Origin: UBA2779 sp965232165 | GTDB lineage: Bacteria > Spirochaetota > Spirochaetia > DSM-2461 | Length of the DNA: 64,000 nt | Direction of reading: 5' to 3' | Assembly: GCA_965232165.1 (NCBI GenBank) | Contig: CBDDOY010000002.1 | Span: 1,222,385 to 1,286,384, forward strand | In this document: in pieces, positions 34,472 through 43,161 of the stretch | Layout of the letters: every line of letters begins with the position of its first letter | Numbering within the stretch: position 1 is the first letter of the stretch | Made by a program: the position numbers and the translations under genes | Notes under the pieces: model-generated | Database searches by the model: none | Seen by the model: the letters and a program-made list of their open reading frames with translations, nothing else | Told to the model about the DNA's origin: nothing

Positions 34472-35692
34472 CTACAAATTTCTTACCAGCCTGACATAAT
34501 TTAAGATACGAATCACATCCCCTTGAGGGCCTCGTCCTTGGGGGAATTGATCAGCAGTTCCCTGTTTGGGATCCGAGCGCTGGGCGCCGGCCCCATGAAC
34601 ATCCTGTACCCGTGCAGGAGAAGCAGCATTCGGCGGTGCAAAGTATCCGTATGCATCGCCAAAACAGATGTAAATCGCGTCGAAGCCTCCCCTTGTCCCC
34701 TGATGGGTAGTGGATGTCCAAAAGAAGGGATAGTTCTTTCTACTTGTTTCATCGGTTATGACAGTTACCTGAAACAATGGGGCAATGGCCGGTGAATCTG
34801 TACTCTGCGGGGAGCGGGTATAATCGACGATGCTATGCATCTCCTTGGCATTGGGAAGACGCCAATCGCTATACCCCAGATAGGTTAGGCGATTTTGTTT
34901 TTCCACCCAGGCTAGAGCGTCCTGCCAGTTCATGCCCACGCCGCTGTCGGCTCGCGACCACATCAGGCCAGTGGCATTATCACTAATTGTGCCGTCAGCG
35001 TTGTCGTTGAAATCATTGATCCCATATCGCATATTGCCGCGAACATACCGTACGGTAAATTTTTTATCAGTCTGCCGTCTCGGGTCTTGTATGGGATAAC
35101 CCTTGATGCGCCCATCGGCGGCATTGAAACCGAATACCGTCTTCTGTCCTCCCATCGTTTTACCCTGATAGATTGTGGATGAGAGCATCTGTGTATCAAT
35201 GGGCCGGTCGCCATTAGCGCCATACTTGAAATCGAATACATCGCTTATAAACGGCCTGGCATCGGGAGAGACCCTGCTCATGTTTCGACTGCTTGCATCT
35301 ATGCCGCTAAACAGTGCCAATGAATAGACTTCTTGTATGCTCGGCAGGCGCCAATCAGATTTTCCGGACAAGGAAAAGGTTTTCAATTTGCGTATGGCTT
35401 CAGCATAGGTTAGAACAGAATACGAGGCCTGCCAAACAAGACCCGTCACATGGTCGGTAACGCTCCCGTCCCCGTTGTCGGTATATTGAGGCTCATTGCG
35501 GGTAAAATGGGCATCCTGTCCGTAAAATGGCTGCCCAGGCCGTGGCTTTGCCACTTCCTTCGTGTTGTCAAAGAATTTGTTTTGACCCGTGTCCACTATC
35601 TCATAAGGCCTATCCGCCTCCTGTCCGAACACCCCTGCCGGATGGCATAATATGATGACGCATAAACTCATGATCAATCTGTGGCTATTCAT
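34472..35692 (-). CDS. Secreted DUF1566 (Lcl-like) domain protein
   Basis: 406 residues from the ATG at 35692: a signal peptide (MNSHRLIMSLCVIILCHPAG) and two DUF1566 units, TDNGDGSVTDHVTGLVWQAS ... KSDWRLPSIQEVYSLALFSG and DNADGTISDNATGLMWSRAD ... YSDWRLPNAKEMHSIVDY. DUF1566 is a C-type-lectin-like adhesin or structural domain on cell surfaces. It is last in the leftward envelope operon, 143 bases after the beta-barrel gene. An upstream frame to 35836 lacks a credible start. Confidence 0.85.
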   Translation of the reverse strand: MNSHRLIMSLCVIILCHPAGVFGQEADRPYEIVDTGQNKFFDNTKEVAKPRPGQPFYGQDAHFTRNEPQYTDNGDGSVTDHVTGLVWQASYSVLTYAEAIRKLKTFSLSGKSDWRLPSIQEVYSLALFSGIDASSRNMSRVSPDARPFISDVFDFKYGANGDRPIDTQMLSSTIYQGKTMGGQKTVFGFNAADGRIKGYPIQDPRRQTDKKFTVRYVRGNMRYGINDFNDNADGTISDNATGLMWSRADSGVGMNWQDALAWVEKQNRLTYLGYSDWRLPNAKEMHSIVDYTRSPQSTDSPAIAPLFQVTVITDETSRKNYPFFWTSTTHQGTRGGFDAIYICFGDAYGYFAPPNAASPARVQDVHGAGAQRSDPKQGTADQFPQGRGPQGDVIRILNYVRLVRNL

Positions 35693-35835
35693 CTGCACCC
35701 ATACTCTCCATGCTAACGATCTCGCGGGTTTCTTTCTAGTACTGCATTTGTTGCCGCCTAAAGATTGATAGCCATTGTGGTGTCTCCCAAGAATAAGCGG
35801 CTCTTCAGAGGTACCTTGGAATAGAATAGGAGGCA

Positions 35836-37233
35836 TTAGAAGCTATACGTGGCTTCCATATCGAATCTGACCGCCTCGGGCGAAAGGCTGTAGGCGCCAT
35901 CTTCCCGAAAGACAAAGAAGCGCAACTCCGCACCGAGAGTAAAACTGTCACTAAACGTGTAATCAAGCGAAGTAATATTGACAAAGGACAGATCGTCAGC
36001 CAAAAGGATGGAAGAATTAATGAAGTCCAGTTTCTGAAAGATATTGAGCTTTCTCAACTGCAAAAAGGCATAATGCCGTCCGAGTTCATAAATCTTCCAG
36101 TTATCGACGCCTCCGGCCAGAAATCCTTTATGGGCAGACGCAATATCTGCGGTCGTACTGCTTCCCAACGCCTCCCCTGATACCTTCAAGGCGTCAATGA
36201 AATCATTCTTCTCGTTTTCCGGCAGCCCGGCGCCGTTGTAGAAGTACTCGACGGATAATTCTATGTCGCCGGGGAGGTTAACCGTAAGGCCTGTGAGAAC
36301 CTTTGCGTAATAAGCATCAAGGTCTCGGCTGCTATACTTCTTCTGAGGCAGCGCCGGCGGAAGTCCATCGGCAGATTGGACAGTTTTGAGGTCATCATAC
36401 CCGTTGCCGTAGAGAAACTCGGTGCGCCAGATGAGTTTATCGAGTATAGACCAAGAGAATCCTCCCCCAGCAGCGATATAGAATTTCTTAAAGGCATAAT
36501 CCCCTTTATCCTGAAGGTTCAAATACAGACTCGTATCCAGACTGTCGAAAAAAAATCCCGACAGGGAAAAGATGAGAGCTTGCCTGTCGAGAAGTGTCTC
36601 CATGTCCTTGAAGAATCTCTCCGCCTCCGTCTTGTCATTGGGCTTATCTCTGAAGCGTATGGACGGCAGATAGTTGAGGGCGAAATTGACCATACCAACA
36701 TTTCCCTTGAACCACCCGTTCCATTGACCGAGAGTATCCCTGTAGTCAAGGGTTCTGGCTGTGTAATTCAGAGGGGAGTACACCCTGGAATAACCGTATC
36801 GCAGGGGATATTTTCCATAACCAATGTTCCAGTAATTAGGGGTCGTCCATTCAAAATAGAGCTGCTCAAACCCCAGGGACACATCCCCCAAGTCAGAATA
36901 ATCCTCACTGGATGATGTGGACATCAACCGTTTCCCGCGCGCATTGTCGGCCGTAATTTTGAAGCTGCCGCTGAGCTGCAAGAAATCTCCAAAATAAGCA
37001 TCAAACCAGTATCTGGCCGTGGCAGCATTAATCAAATTCTGAAGTTCTAGATGATTATCCGGATTCAAGCGAGATTTCTCGTTATGCGAGAGGGCATAGG
37101 GATGCCAACTGATCTCCCCTGCCCCGTCGGCGCTTACCGCCTGAGCGGACAAGGCTCCATTGCTCAGGAGTATCAGCCCTCCCGCAAGAAGGCTGAACCT
37201 GATTATGGAGTTCGTTTTCCTCGACCGTATCAT
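35836..37233 (-). CDS. Outer-membrane beta-barrel protein
   Basis: 465 residues with a signal peptide (FSLLAGGLILLSNGALSAQA). The body alternates aromatic and polar residues typical of beta strands (YWFDAYFGDFLQLSGSF, LYFEWTTPNYWNIGYGKYPL, WIVGYG-like repeats) and ends in Phe (MEATYSF), the usual C-terminal signal for barrel assembly. I do not assign a substrate. It follows the LolA-like gene by one base, so the two are cotranscribed and probably functionally linked. Confidence 0.85.
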   Translation of the reverse strand: MIRSRKTNSIIRFSLLAGGLILLSNGALSAQAVSADGAGEISWHPYALSHNEKSRLNPDNHLELQNLINAATARYWFDAYFGDFLQLSGSFKITADNARGKRLMSTSSSEDYSDLGDVSLGFEQLYFEWTTPNYWNIGYGKYPLRYGYSRVYSPLNYTARTLDYRDTLGQWNGWFKGNVGMVNFALNYLPSIRFRDKPNDKTEAERFFKDMETLLDRQALIFSLSGFFFDSLDTSLYLNLQDKGDYAFKKFYIAAGGGFSWSILDKLIWRTEFLYGNGYDDLKTVQSADGLPPALPQKKYSSRDLDAYYAKVLTGLTVNLPGDIELSVEYFYNGAGLPENEKNDFIDALKVSGEALGSSTTADIASAHKGFLAGGVDNWKIYELGRHYAFLQLRKLNIFQKLDFINSSILLADDLSFVNITSLDYTFSDSFTLGAELRFFVFREDGAYSLSPEAVRFDMEATYSF

Positions 37234-37234
37234 C

Positions 37235-37966
37235 TTATCTCACTCTGCCCAGGTTGTTGGGATTGAACCAGCTTTCATTGATGCGGGTTAGCTGCTCCAA
37301 ATCTGAGAGTATGATGATGGTATAGACATTGGGGTTGGTTCCATCAACTATCCGTGTAGTGGTCGCAATCCAGGCATTCCCGTCTACACTCCTCACATGA
37401 TTGTCGAAGTAGGCCCTCTTCAGCAGAACCCCGCTACGGCTGTACATCTCAGATTCAAGAACCTTGTAATCCTGATAGTGGGAGATTATCTTACCGTACG
37501 GAGCCTGGCGAGATGAGGCAATGAACTGGACAACCCTGTTTCCCGCTCTTGGCGTATCATTGAGCAGCGTGATGTCATAGAGTTCACCTTGAGGCGGCCT
37601 GAGTATATCACCATTGGACGCATTTCCCACCATGTTCGCCATGGGGGAAAGAACCGTTGACCGCTTAGCCCTCGGAAAGTACATCCAATACTTGCTTCCG
37701 ATATGCAGCAGGGCCTTCCCCTTATCCCTGGATGGGCTTTGAAACTGCACAATGGCCTTGCCCTCATTCTCCCAAAGCAAGAGATGCGCATTGCTAACCG
37801 CCCCTGATGAATTGTGAGTCTCGAAGCTCATCCGTGCCTTAAAGATGGCTGCGTAACTTGCGCCATCTTCCAAGGTGCTCAGGAATTCCCGATCTGATGC
37901 AGTCTGGGCGAAAATGCCGAACCGTCCTATCAACAACAGAATAGACAGTAATGATAAATTTCTCAT
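37235..37966 (-). CDS. LolA-like outer-membrane lipoprotein-sorting protein
   Basis: 243 residues with a signal peptide (LSILLLIGRFGIFAQ). The domain of the COG2834 type has MSFETHNSSGAVSNAHLLLW, IVQFQSPSRDKGKALL, KYWMYFPRAKRSTVLSPMAN and SEMYSRSGVLLKRAYFDNHV. Such proteins ferry lipids or lipoproteins across the periplasm. They often neighbour FtsX/MacB-type transporters, as here. Ten bases separate it from the permease gene. Confidence 0.88.
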   Translation of the reverse strand: MRNLSLLSILLLIGRFGIFAQTASDREFLSTLEDGASYAAIFKARMSFETHNSSGAVSNAHLLLWENEGKAIVQFQSPSRDKGKALLHIGSKYWMYFPRAKRSTVLSPMANMVGNASNGDILRPPQGELYDITLLNDTPRAGNRVVQFIASSRQAPYGKIISHYQDYKVLESEMYSRSGVLLKRAYFDNHVRSVDGNAWIATTTRIVDGTNPNVYTIIILSDLEQLTRINESWFNPNNLGRVR

Positions 37967-37975
37967 TTCAATCTC

Positions 37976-39208
37976 CTATGCATGCCGCAGGGCAGAAATA
38001 ATATTGGTATGAGCCGCCTTCAATGCCGGAAACACTGTTGCAAGAGATGAACATAGGGCAAGCAGCCCGCCGTAAATCAATACATCTTGTATGCGTAAGG
38101 CAATAGATAATCGAATGGGATCGGTTAAACTAGGCGGCGGGGGCAGCTCGATATAAACCACGTCAAGAAAATACTGTATAAAATACCCCATGCCTATACC
38201 TATGAGTGAACCTAAGATGCCCAGAATAATCCCCTCAAGAAGGATAGTTCGGACAATTTCCAGCCGGGATATACCTATGGCCCTCAAAGTTCCAATCTCT
38301 GAGGTTCTCTCGATAATGGACATGTAGATGGTGTTGCTTACCGCCAGGAGGATCACAAAGAGCAGTATCGAGGCAATCAGGTTCAACTGGAAGGTGTAAT
38401 CGCGCATCACCGAAAGATAAAAGGGATCCATCTCATCCCATGTTTTAGTCTCAATATCTAATCCGATTTTCTGCGCCTCTTCTTTGAAATCGGCATAGAT
38501 ATCTTCAAGATATTCACTTTCATGCAGCATCACAAGCAGATATTGCGAAGCATCAGTGTAATTCAGAACCTTGGCGACCTCTAATGAAGTAAGAACCACC
38601 GTATCATTGAGATCCTGCGGCCCAAAATTGGCAATGCCTCCAACCGTGACATTGGCCCCCTCCATGCCGCCGCCCTCATTTGGGACAGTGATGAGCAGAC
38701 TGTCATTCAGCGAGACATCCAACTTCTCCGCCAAACCTGTGCCCAGAACACAGAGAGCAGGATTGTCGATGGAAAGCTTCATCCCTTCCTGGAGTATCCC
38801 ATAGTTCATGAGTGCCTCATTGCCGGCATCGGCGCCATATCCCCTGAAGAGTTTGGAATTCTTATAATCTCCAATAAGACCCTGTAAATTGATCCGGGGA
38901 AGCACAAAGTTCACCTCTTCCCTGCTTTGAAGAATCGATTGAATTTGAGAAACCTCATCAGGGGTAAAGGTGTATTTCATGGTGAACTGGTCATCAGCCT
39001 CCAGATAACCCTTCTTGTAAATCTGAAAATGACTGTACTTCTCGCCAATCAGCGTTTCTCCAAATCCGACTCGCACCATATTGATATATCCAGCGATAAA
39101 CATAACCGCCGTCAAGCCGATGATAATAATCAACAGCGTCAAGAGGGATCTCCTCGCATTGCCTAACAGATTGCGTATGGCAATCTTGAGTTCAATTATT
39201 CCCATCAT
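37976..39208 (-). CDS. FtsX/LolE-type ABC permease
   Basis: 410 residues with an N-terminal membrane helix (RSLLTLLIIIIGLTAVMFIA), a large periplasmic domain, and three C-terminal helices (LIASILLFVILLAVSNTIYM, EIGTLRAIGISRLEIVRTIL, VLIYGGLLALCSSLATVFPA). This is the MacB/FtsX/LolCE architecture, used in substrate extraction from the membrane rather than bulk transport. It overlaps the ATPase gene by 17 bases. Confidence 0.92.
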   Translation of the reverse strand: MMGIIELKIAIRNLLGNARRSLLTLLIIIIGLTAVMFIAGYINMVRVGFGETLIGEKYSHFQIYKKGYLEADDQFTMKYTFTPDEVSQIQSILQSREEVNFVLPRINLQGLIGDYKNSKLFRGYGADAGNEALMNYGILQEGMKLSIDNPALCVLGTGLAEKLDVSLNDSLLITVPNEGGGMEGANVTVGGIANFGPQDLNDTVVLTSLEVAKVLNYTDASQYLLVMLHESEYLEDIYADFKEEAQKIGLDIETKTWDEMDPFYLSVMRDYTFQLNLIASILLFVILLAVSNTIYMSIIERTSEIGTLRAIGISRLEIVRTILLEGIILGILGSLIGIGMGYFIQYFLDVVYIELPPPPSLTDPIRLSIALRIQDVLIYGGLLALCSSLATVFPALKAAHTNIISALRHA

Positions 39209-39878
39209 CCACCTCCCCGTCTTTTATGAATAGCTTGGTTGTAATCCGCTCCAGCACACTGCCGTCATGAGAAGCGATGATGACCGATGATCCTTGCTGC
39301 TCCTGTATTCGTCCAAGCAGCTCAAGAATTTTCTGTCCGGTTCTTGAATCCAGATTAGCAGTCGGTTCATCAGCGATGATGAGTTTGGGGTGGGCTACCA
39401 GCGCCCGTGCAATGGCTACCCGCTGCATTTGCCCGCCGGACAATTCCCGCGGAAACCTGGTCATATAATCCTCGAGACCCACATCACGCAATAATAAGGA
39501 TACCCTATCCTTTCGCTCCTGCTTCGTCATCTCCGAACGGAGGATGGGATACTCAACGTTATCAAACACGGTCAACACTGGAATGAGACTGAAACTCTGG
39601 AAGATAAATCCTATGTGTTTACGCCTCAATCGGCTTCGCGAAGCCTCGTCCATCTTTGTAATATCCATCTCGTTGAGCACCACTTTCCCCTCTGTAGGAG
39701 AATCCAGACAGCCCACTATATTCAGGAGCGTACTCTTGCCGCTGCCGGAAGGCCCGGCCACAACGGTGAAGCCCTCCTTAAAATCATAGGTCAAGCCCCT
39801 TAGAGCAGGAACCTGCACCTTGCCCATGCTGTAATTTTTTTTCAGGGCTTCGACTCTTACTACAGTTTTTTCATTCAT
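39192..39878 (-). CDS. LolD/MacB-type ABC transporter ATPase
   Basis: 228 residues with Walker A VVAGPSGSGKSTLLNIVG, LSGGQMQRVAIARAL signature, Walker B LIIADEPTANLDSRTG and IIASHDGSVLERI switch region. It is a single nucleotide-binding domain of the LolD class that powers the adjacent FtsX-like permease. It is 12 bases downstream of the TPR gene. Confidence 0.95.
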   Translation of the reverse strand: MNEKTVVRVEALKKNYSMGKVQVPALRGLTYDFKEGFTVVAGPSGSGKSTLLNIVGCLDSPTEGKVVLNEMDITKMDEASRSRLRRKHIGFIFQSFSLIPVLTVFDNVEYPILRSEMTKQERKDRVSLLLRDVGLEDYMTRFPRELSGGQMQRVAIARALVAHPKLIIADEPTANLDSRTGQKILELLGRIQEQQGSSVIIASHDGSVLERITTKLFIKDGEVDDGNN

Positions 39879-39890
39879 GCTTCCTTCCTA

Positions 39891-40562
39891 TTAATACTTG
39901 ATTTCTTTCTTCATGTTACAATAATATTCTGCCGTCGAGGTGTCAGTACCCCTTCCCTTAAGCATCAATGCCTCATCAATCGTGAGCATGATTTCCCGGG
40001 CCTCGTTCTTCTTGCTAGTGATGAAACACGCATAGGCATGCATCACCTTCACGGATTCTTTCAGGAAGACATGAAAGCCAACGTCTCCTGCTGAAGAATA
40101 TATCCGCATGTACGTCTGGGAGTCCTTCTTCACACTCCTGGTGAGGTCCTTGAAGTCTTTCGGAACCTGTATGAAAGAAACGATGCGCATGTAAAGATAG
40201 TCGAGGCTATCCCTCTGATTCTTAGGTATCTGATTGAAGTAATTGATGCCCAGATTGGCATGTTTAATCTTATCCTTCAGTTCCTTGCTGACACCGGCAT
40301 AGGCTAAATTCGCCGCAGCTCTCCACGTCAAGATTATAGGGTCCTGGCTATTTAGCTTATAAGCCGCCTCAAAATAATCAATCGCCATTTTTGCGTTTGT
40401 TTCCAGGTTTTTCTTATCAATCTTCACGGAGTTCACACCGTTAACAAGAGCGAAATAATACACTCCTGATTTCTTGAGGGCCTGCGCATCTTGAGAATCC
40501 AGCGGTGCAGCCCGGGCTTCCTCCTCTGATGCGGCCATATCGTAGAAGTCAATGTAAACCAT
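39891..40562 (-). CDS. TPR-like hypothetical protein, probable N-terminal loss
   Basis: 223 residues, helical, with tetratricopeptide-like pairs (NAKMAIDYFEAAYKLNSQDP, AAANLAYAGVSKELKDKIKH, LGINYFNQIPKNQR). The start codon at 40562 gives no signal peptide. Reading upstream in the same frame shows EFCLFLAGLLKAGLIG, a hydrophobic stretch, followed by TAG then SGVM, so an original signal may have been cut off by one nonsense codon. Its leader region also holds repeat B (40664-40808). It is first in the envelope operon, behind a near-consensus promoter. No family is recognised. Confidence 0.65.
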   Translation of the reverse strand: MVYIDFYDMAASEEEARAAPLDSQDAQALKKSGVYYFALVNGVNSVKIDKKNLETNAKMAIDYFEAAYKLNSQDPIILTWRAAANLAYAGVSKELKDKIKHANLGINYFNQIPKNQRDSLDYLYMRIVSFIQVPKDFKDLTRSVKKDSQTYMRIYSSAGDVGFHVFLKESVKVMHAYACFITSKKNEAREIMLTIDEALMLKGRGTDTSTAEYYCNMKKEIKY

Positions 40563-40663
40563 AACACCCGACTATCCTATCAGCCCTGCTTTTAGCAGAC
40601 CGGCTAAGAATAAACAGAATTTCCTCTATTGGCCCGCTAGCGTTCCATAAATTCAACAGTTTC

Positions 40664-40808
40664 TGGGCGCAACCCTTCGGGTCGGGCTTTCCGCTCCAAT
40701 GCCTTATTCCGGCAGCCTGTTGACCGGCTCATTGCCAATCGCCGGGGCTGCCGGCGGCATTTCCGCTGCAATCCCTTGCGCCTATTGTCATTTGGCAATT
40801 CGTTGTGT
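40664..40808 (+). repeat. Dispersed repeat B, copy 3
   Basis: About 145 bp matching 17071-17224: GGGCGCAACCCTTCGGGTCG, CTCATTGCCAATCGCCGG, CAATCCCTTGCGCCTATTG. It lies between a strong leftward promoter (40852-40880) and the TPR gene start. It is therefore within the putative 5' leader of the operon. Confidence 0.85.
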
Positions 40809-40851
40809 GCACTCCGCCCTTAAGCAGCTCCATACCTCCCACAACTACTAT

Positions 40852-40880
40852 AGTATATACAACTGTTTGATATATGTCAA
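40852..40880 (-). promoter_or_regulatory. Near-consensus promoter for the envelope operon
   Basis: On the minus strand TTGACA (40875-40880), exactly 17 bases, then TATACT (40852-40857). The -10 box overlaps TACTATAGTA, a perfect palindrome that could be an operator. It points at the TPR/LolD/FtsX operon. The motif TATACTAT recurs before padR. Confidence 0.7.
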
Positions 40881-40994
40881 GCAAATATAGCAATAACTAC
40901 CAAACGCCTCAAAAATTGTGTTTTTTCTAAACGCTCACAGTGCCTGTTGCTGCAAGATTCCTACACTGACGGTAATAGTCTGTTTTCCTTGGGG

Positions 40995-42249
40995 CGCCAG
41001 AAGATCACATAGTAACTTGTCAAGTTAACTGTCCACTTTTTCATGAAACTCATGCTCTCTTATACCTCAAGCTATCAGATGAATTCCGATAGCCTCATTG
41101 GCCGACTTACCACCCAGTATCCGCCGTGGGTAGTTGTTCACCCAATCCTGTATCATTTTTATATCCTTCTTGCTGTAACGGCCAATATCACAACTTTTAG
41201 GTATGAATCGCCGTATTAAGCCATTGGCATTTTCATTACTTCCCCGTTCCCACGATGAGTATGGGTGCGCGTAGTAAATAGTCGTTCTCTTGCGCTGGGT
41301 TAAGCAGGAGCGTTCCATATTCTCGCTATCCATAAATTCACCGCCGTTGTCGCATGTGATTGACTTAAACACCCTCCAAAACTGCCGACTGCCCAGTTTT
41401 CTCTCCAATTTATCCAGAGTTTTTACAAGGCTGCCCGATGTTCCATCGGGCAACTTTTCCATGATGACCACCCGTCCTGAGCGTTCTACAAGTGTCATGA
41501 GAGTTTGCTTGCCCTTGCCTTCAGCACCCACAACGCTGTCTATTTCCCAATGACCAAATTCTTCTCGATCCTCAATATACGCCGGTCTGGTCGAAATACT
41601 TTTCATTGCTGATTTCGCTCTGTTATGCCTCTTATGGCCATTTGAGCCATTCTTGCACCTCCTTTTACCCCGAAGCAGATAATTCTCGGCATTCCCCAGC
41701 AGGCCTTCATAGATATACCGGTAGAGGGTTTTCGTACTGATTCTTGTACCCGTTGGCCATGAGTACTTCTTATAATGCATTATGACTGAGTCAGGGCTGT
41801 ATTTCTTTTTAAGGAGCTTTTGGGTCTCCTTGACAAATTTGTAATCGGCACCAAGCTTCAATGCTGGTCCCTTTGCTTCAAGCTCCCTACGGGCTTTTCT
41901 CTGGCCAATGTCCGCGCTATAGGTCATATATGCAGATAAATCACTATTCTGAAGTGTAACTGATCCTCGTTTGAGTTCTCTCCGTATACTTCTTTCATGG
42001 CGATCCAGGATGATTGCCATCTGTTTGATTGTCAGCATGTCCTTCCCTTTTTTGCGGATCATTCTTTCCAGAATTAGCCGTTCCTCCCAATTGAAGTGTT
42101 TTCCCCTTCTATAGCTTGTGCTATTGTGTTCTTGTCCCATGTTAACTCCTGTCTTTTCATATAAGCAGTATACATGAGTTTCATGGGGCTTCTTTTGCCC
42201 TCTTTATCGCGGACAGTTAATGTTACAATTCACCGCCAGAAGATCACAT
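40995..42249. mobile_element. IS30-family insertion sequence with 16-bp direct repeats
   Basis: An element of about 1.22 kb (41011-42233) flanked by CGCCAGAAGATCACAT at 40995-41010 and 42234-42249. Terminal inverted segments share TTAACTGTCC. It separates padR from the envelope operon. A 16-bp duplication is long for IS30 (usually 2-3 bp), although long ones are known for IS1630-like members. Confidence 0.8.
41067..42140 (-). CDS. IS30-family transposase
   Basis: 357 residues. The N-terminal helix-turn-helix region is HFNWEERLILERMIRKKGKD and TIKQMAIILDRHERSIRREL. The DDE integrase core shows HWEIDSVVGAEGKGKQTLMT (first Asp), FKSITCDNGGEFMD (second Asp), and PYSSWERGSNENANGLIRRF (Glu). The conserved tail RRILGGKSANEAIG follows. 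The frame is intact, so the element may be mobile. A degenerate relative is at 31838-32140. Confidence 0.95.
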   Translation of the reverse strand: MGQEHNSTSYRRGKHFNWEERLILERMIRKKGKDMLTIKQMAIILDRHERSIRRELKRGSVTLQNSDLSAYMTYSADIGQRKARRELEAKGPALKLGADYKFVKETQKLLKKKYSPDSVIMHYKKYSWPTGTRISTKTLYRYIYEGLLGNAENYLLRGKRRCKNGSNGHKRHNRAKSAMKSISTRPAYIEDREEFGHWEIDSVVGAEGKGKQTLMTLVERSGRVVIMEKLPDGTSGSLVKTLDKLERKLGSRQFWRVFKSITCDNGGEFMDSENMERSCLTQRKRTTIYYAHPYSSWERGSNENANGLIRRFIPKSCDIGRYSKKDIKMIQDWVNNYPRRILGGKSANEAIGIHLIA

Positions 42250-42260
42250 CCCTAAATGAC

Positions 42261-42289
42261 TTGACATTTTTCTGAATATGTATTAATGA
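42261..42289 (+). promoter_or_regulatory. Putative padR promoter
   Basis: TTGACA (42261-42266), a 17-base spacer and TAATGA (42284-42289), followed by ATATACTATTAAAAATTATA. The TATACTAT core is shared with the leftward promoter at 40852-40857, so a common regulator, perhaps PadR itself, may bind both. Confidence 0.5.
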
Positions 42290-42314
42290 TATACTATTAA
42301 AAATTATATTTGAT

Positions 42315-42920
42315 ATGCCAAGAGACAACAAAACACGATATGCCCTGCTAGGATTCCTCTCCCTCTCGCCCATGAGTGGTTATGACATCAAGAAGATGTG
42401 TGACAAATCCATTAAATACTTCTGGAATGAGAACCTCGGCAACATTTATCCTGTGCTTAAAAAAATGGAAGAAGAGAAACTCGTCTCGATGGAGAGGCAC
42501 TATCAGGAGGACTCTCCTGACAAGAAGGTGTACTCAATTACCGATGAGGGTTGCGATCAGCTCAGGAAATGGCTAAAACACCCTCCGGATATCAGGAAGC
42601 TTAGGGAGGAACTCCTTCTCCAAGTATTCTTTGGCGACATGTGCAGCCCGATGTTACTGGTAGAGAAAATCAAGGAGCGCAAGAAGCTTTGCAAAATTCT
42701 TATCAGAGAACTCAATGAACTCAAGGATTATCTGCTTGATAAATATGGGCGGCCCCTTGATGAACAGGGGAAACAGCGGCAAGCCAGTGTAACCTATTGG
42801 CTTCAAACCATTTCCTTCGGTCTGCGATTATACCATGTCGAATTGGAATGGTGTGATGAGTCGATACAGGTATTCACAGAATTAGCACACAAAGAAGAAG
42901 ATGCCGATGAAGCCGGTTAA
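42315..42920 (+). CDS. PadR-family transcriptional regulator
   Basis: 201 residues. The N-terminal winged helix has RYALLGFLSLSPMSGYDIKK, NLGNIYPVLKKMEEEKLVSM and KVYSITDEGCDQLRKWL, all PadR signatures, and the C-terminal helical half (YLLDKYGRPLDEQGKQRQAS, YHVELEWCDESIQVF) matches the Vir_act_alpha_C dimerisation type. It is the only regulator near the envelope operon and was probably its divergent neighbour before the IS30 insertion. The ligand is unknown. Confidence 0.92.
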   Translation: MPRDNKTRYALLGFLSLSPMSGYDIKKMCDKSIKYFWNENLGNIYPVLKKMEEEKLVSMERHYQEDSPDKKVYSITDEGCDQLRKWLKHPPDIRKLREELLLQVFFGDMCSPMLLVEKIKERKKLCKILIRELNELKDYLLDKYGRPLDEQGKQRQASVTYWLQTISFGLRLYHVELEWCDESIQVFTELAHKEEDADEAG

Positions 42921-43155
42921 ATCCGCAGATTGCGCAGTGCAAAGAATGTCTGAACCACGAATGGACACACGAATTGCTGTTTATCCGCAGATGACACCGA
43001 TGGACGCAGATTGCTGTTTGGACCACAGATGAACACAGATGGATGCCGATTGTTTTGCACAATGTCTTCATAGAAATTTATGAGCATTGAACTTTCGTGC
43101 TTTTCACGTCTTTCGCGGTTGAAATCCTTCCGTGTGTTCTGTGGTTAAATCCGCA
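42918..43155. repeat. Dispersed repeat C, copy 2
   Basis: ACCACGAATGGACACACGAA, ACCACAGATGAACACAGATG, TTTCACGTCTTTCGCGG and CCGTGTGTTCTGTGGTTAA, matching 21141-21345 in order. No gene is present. It directly follows the padR stop. Confidence 0.8.
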
Positions 43156-43161
43156 GGGACC

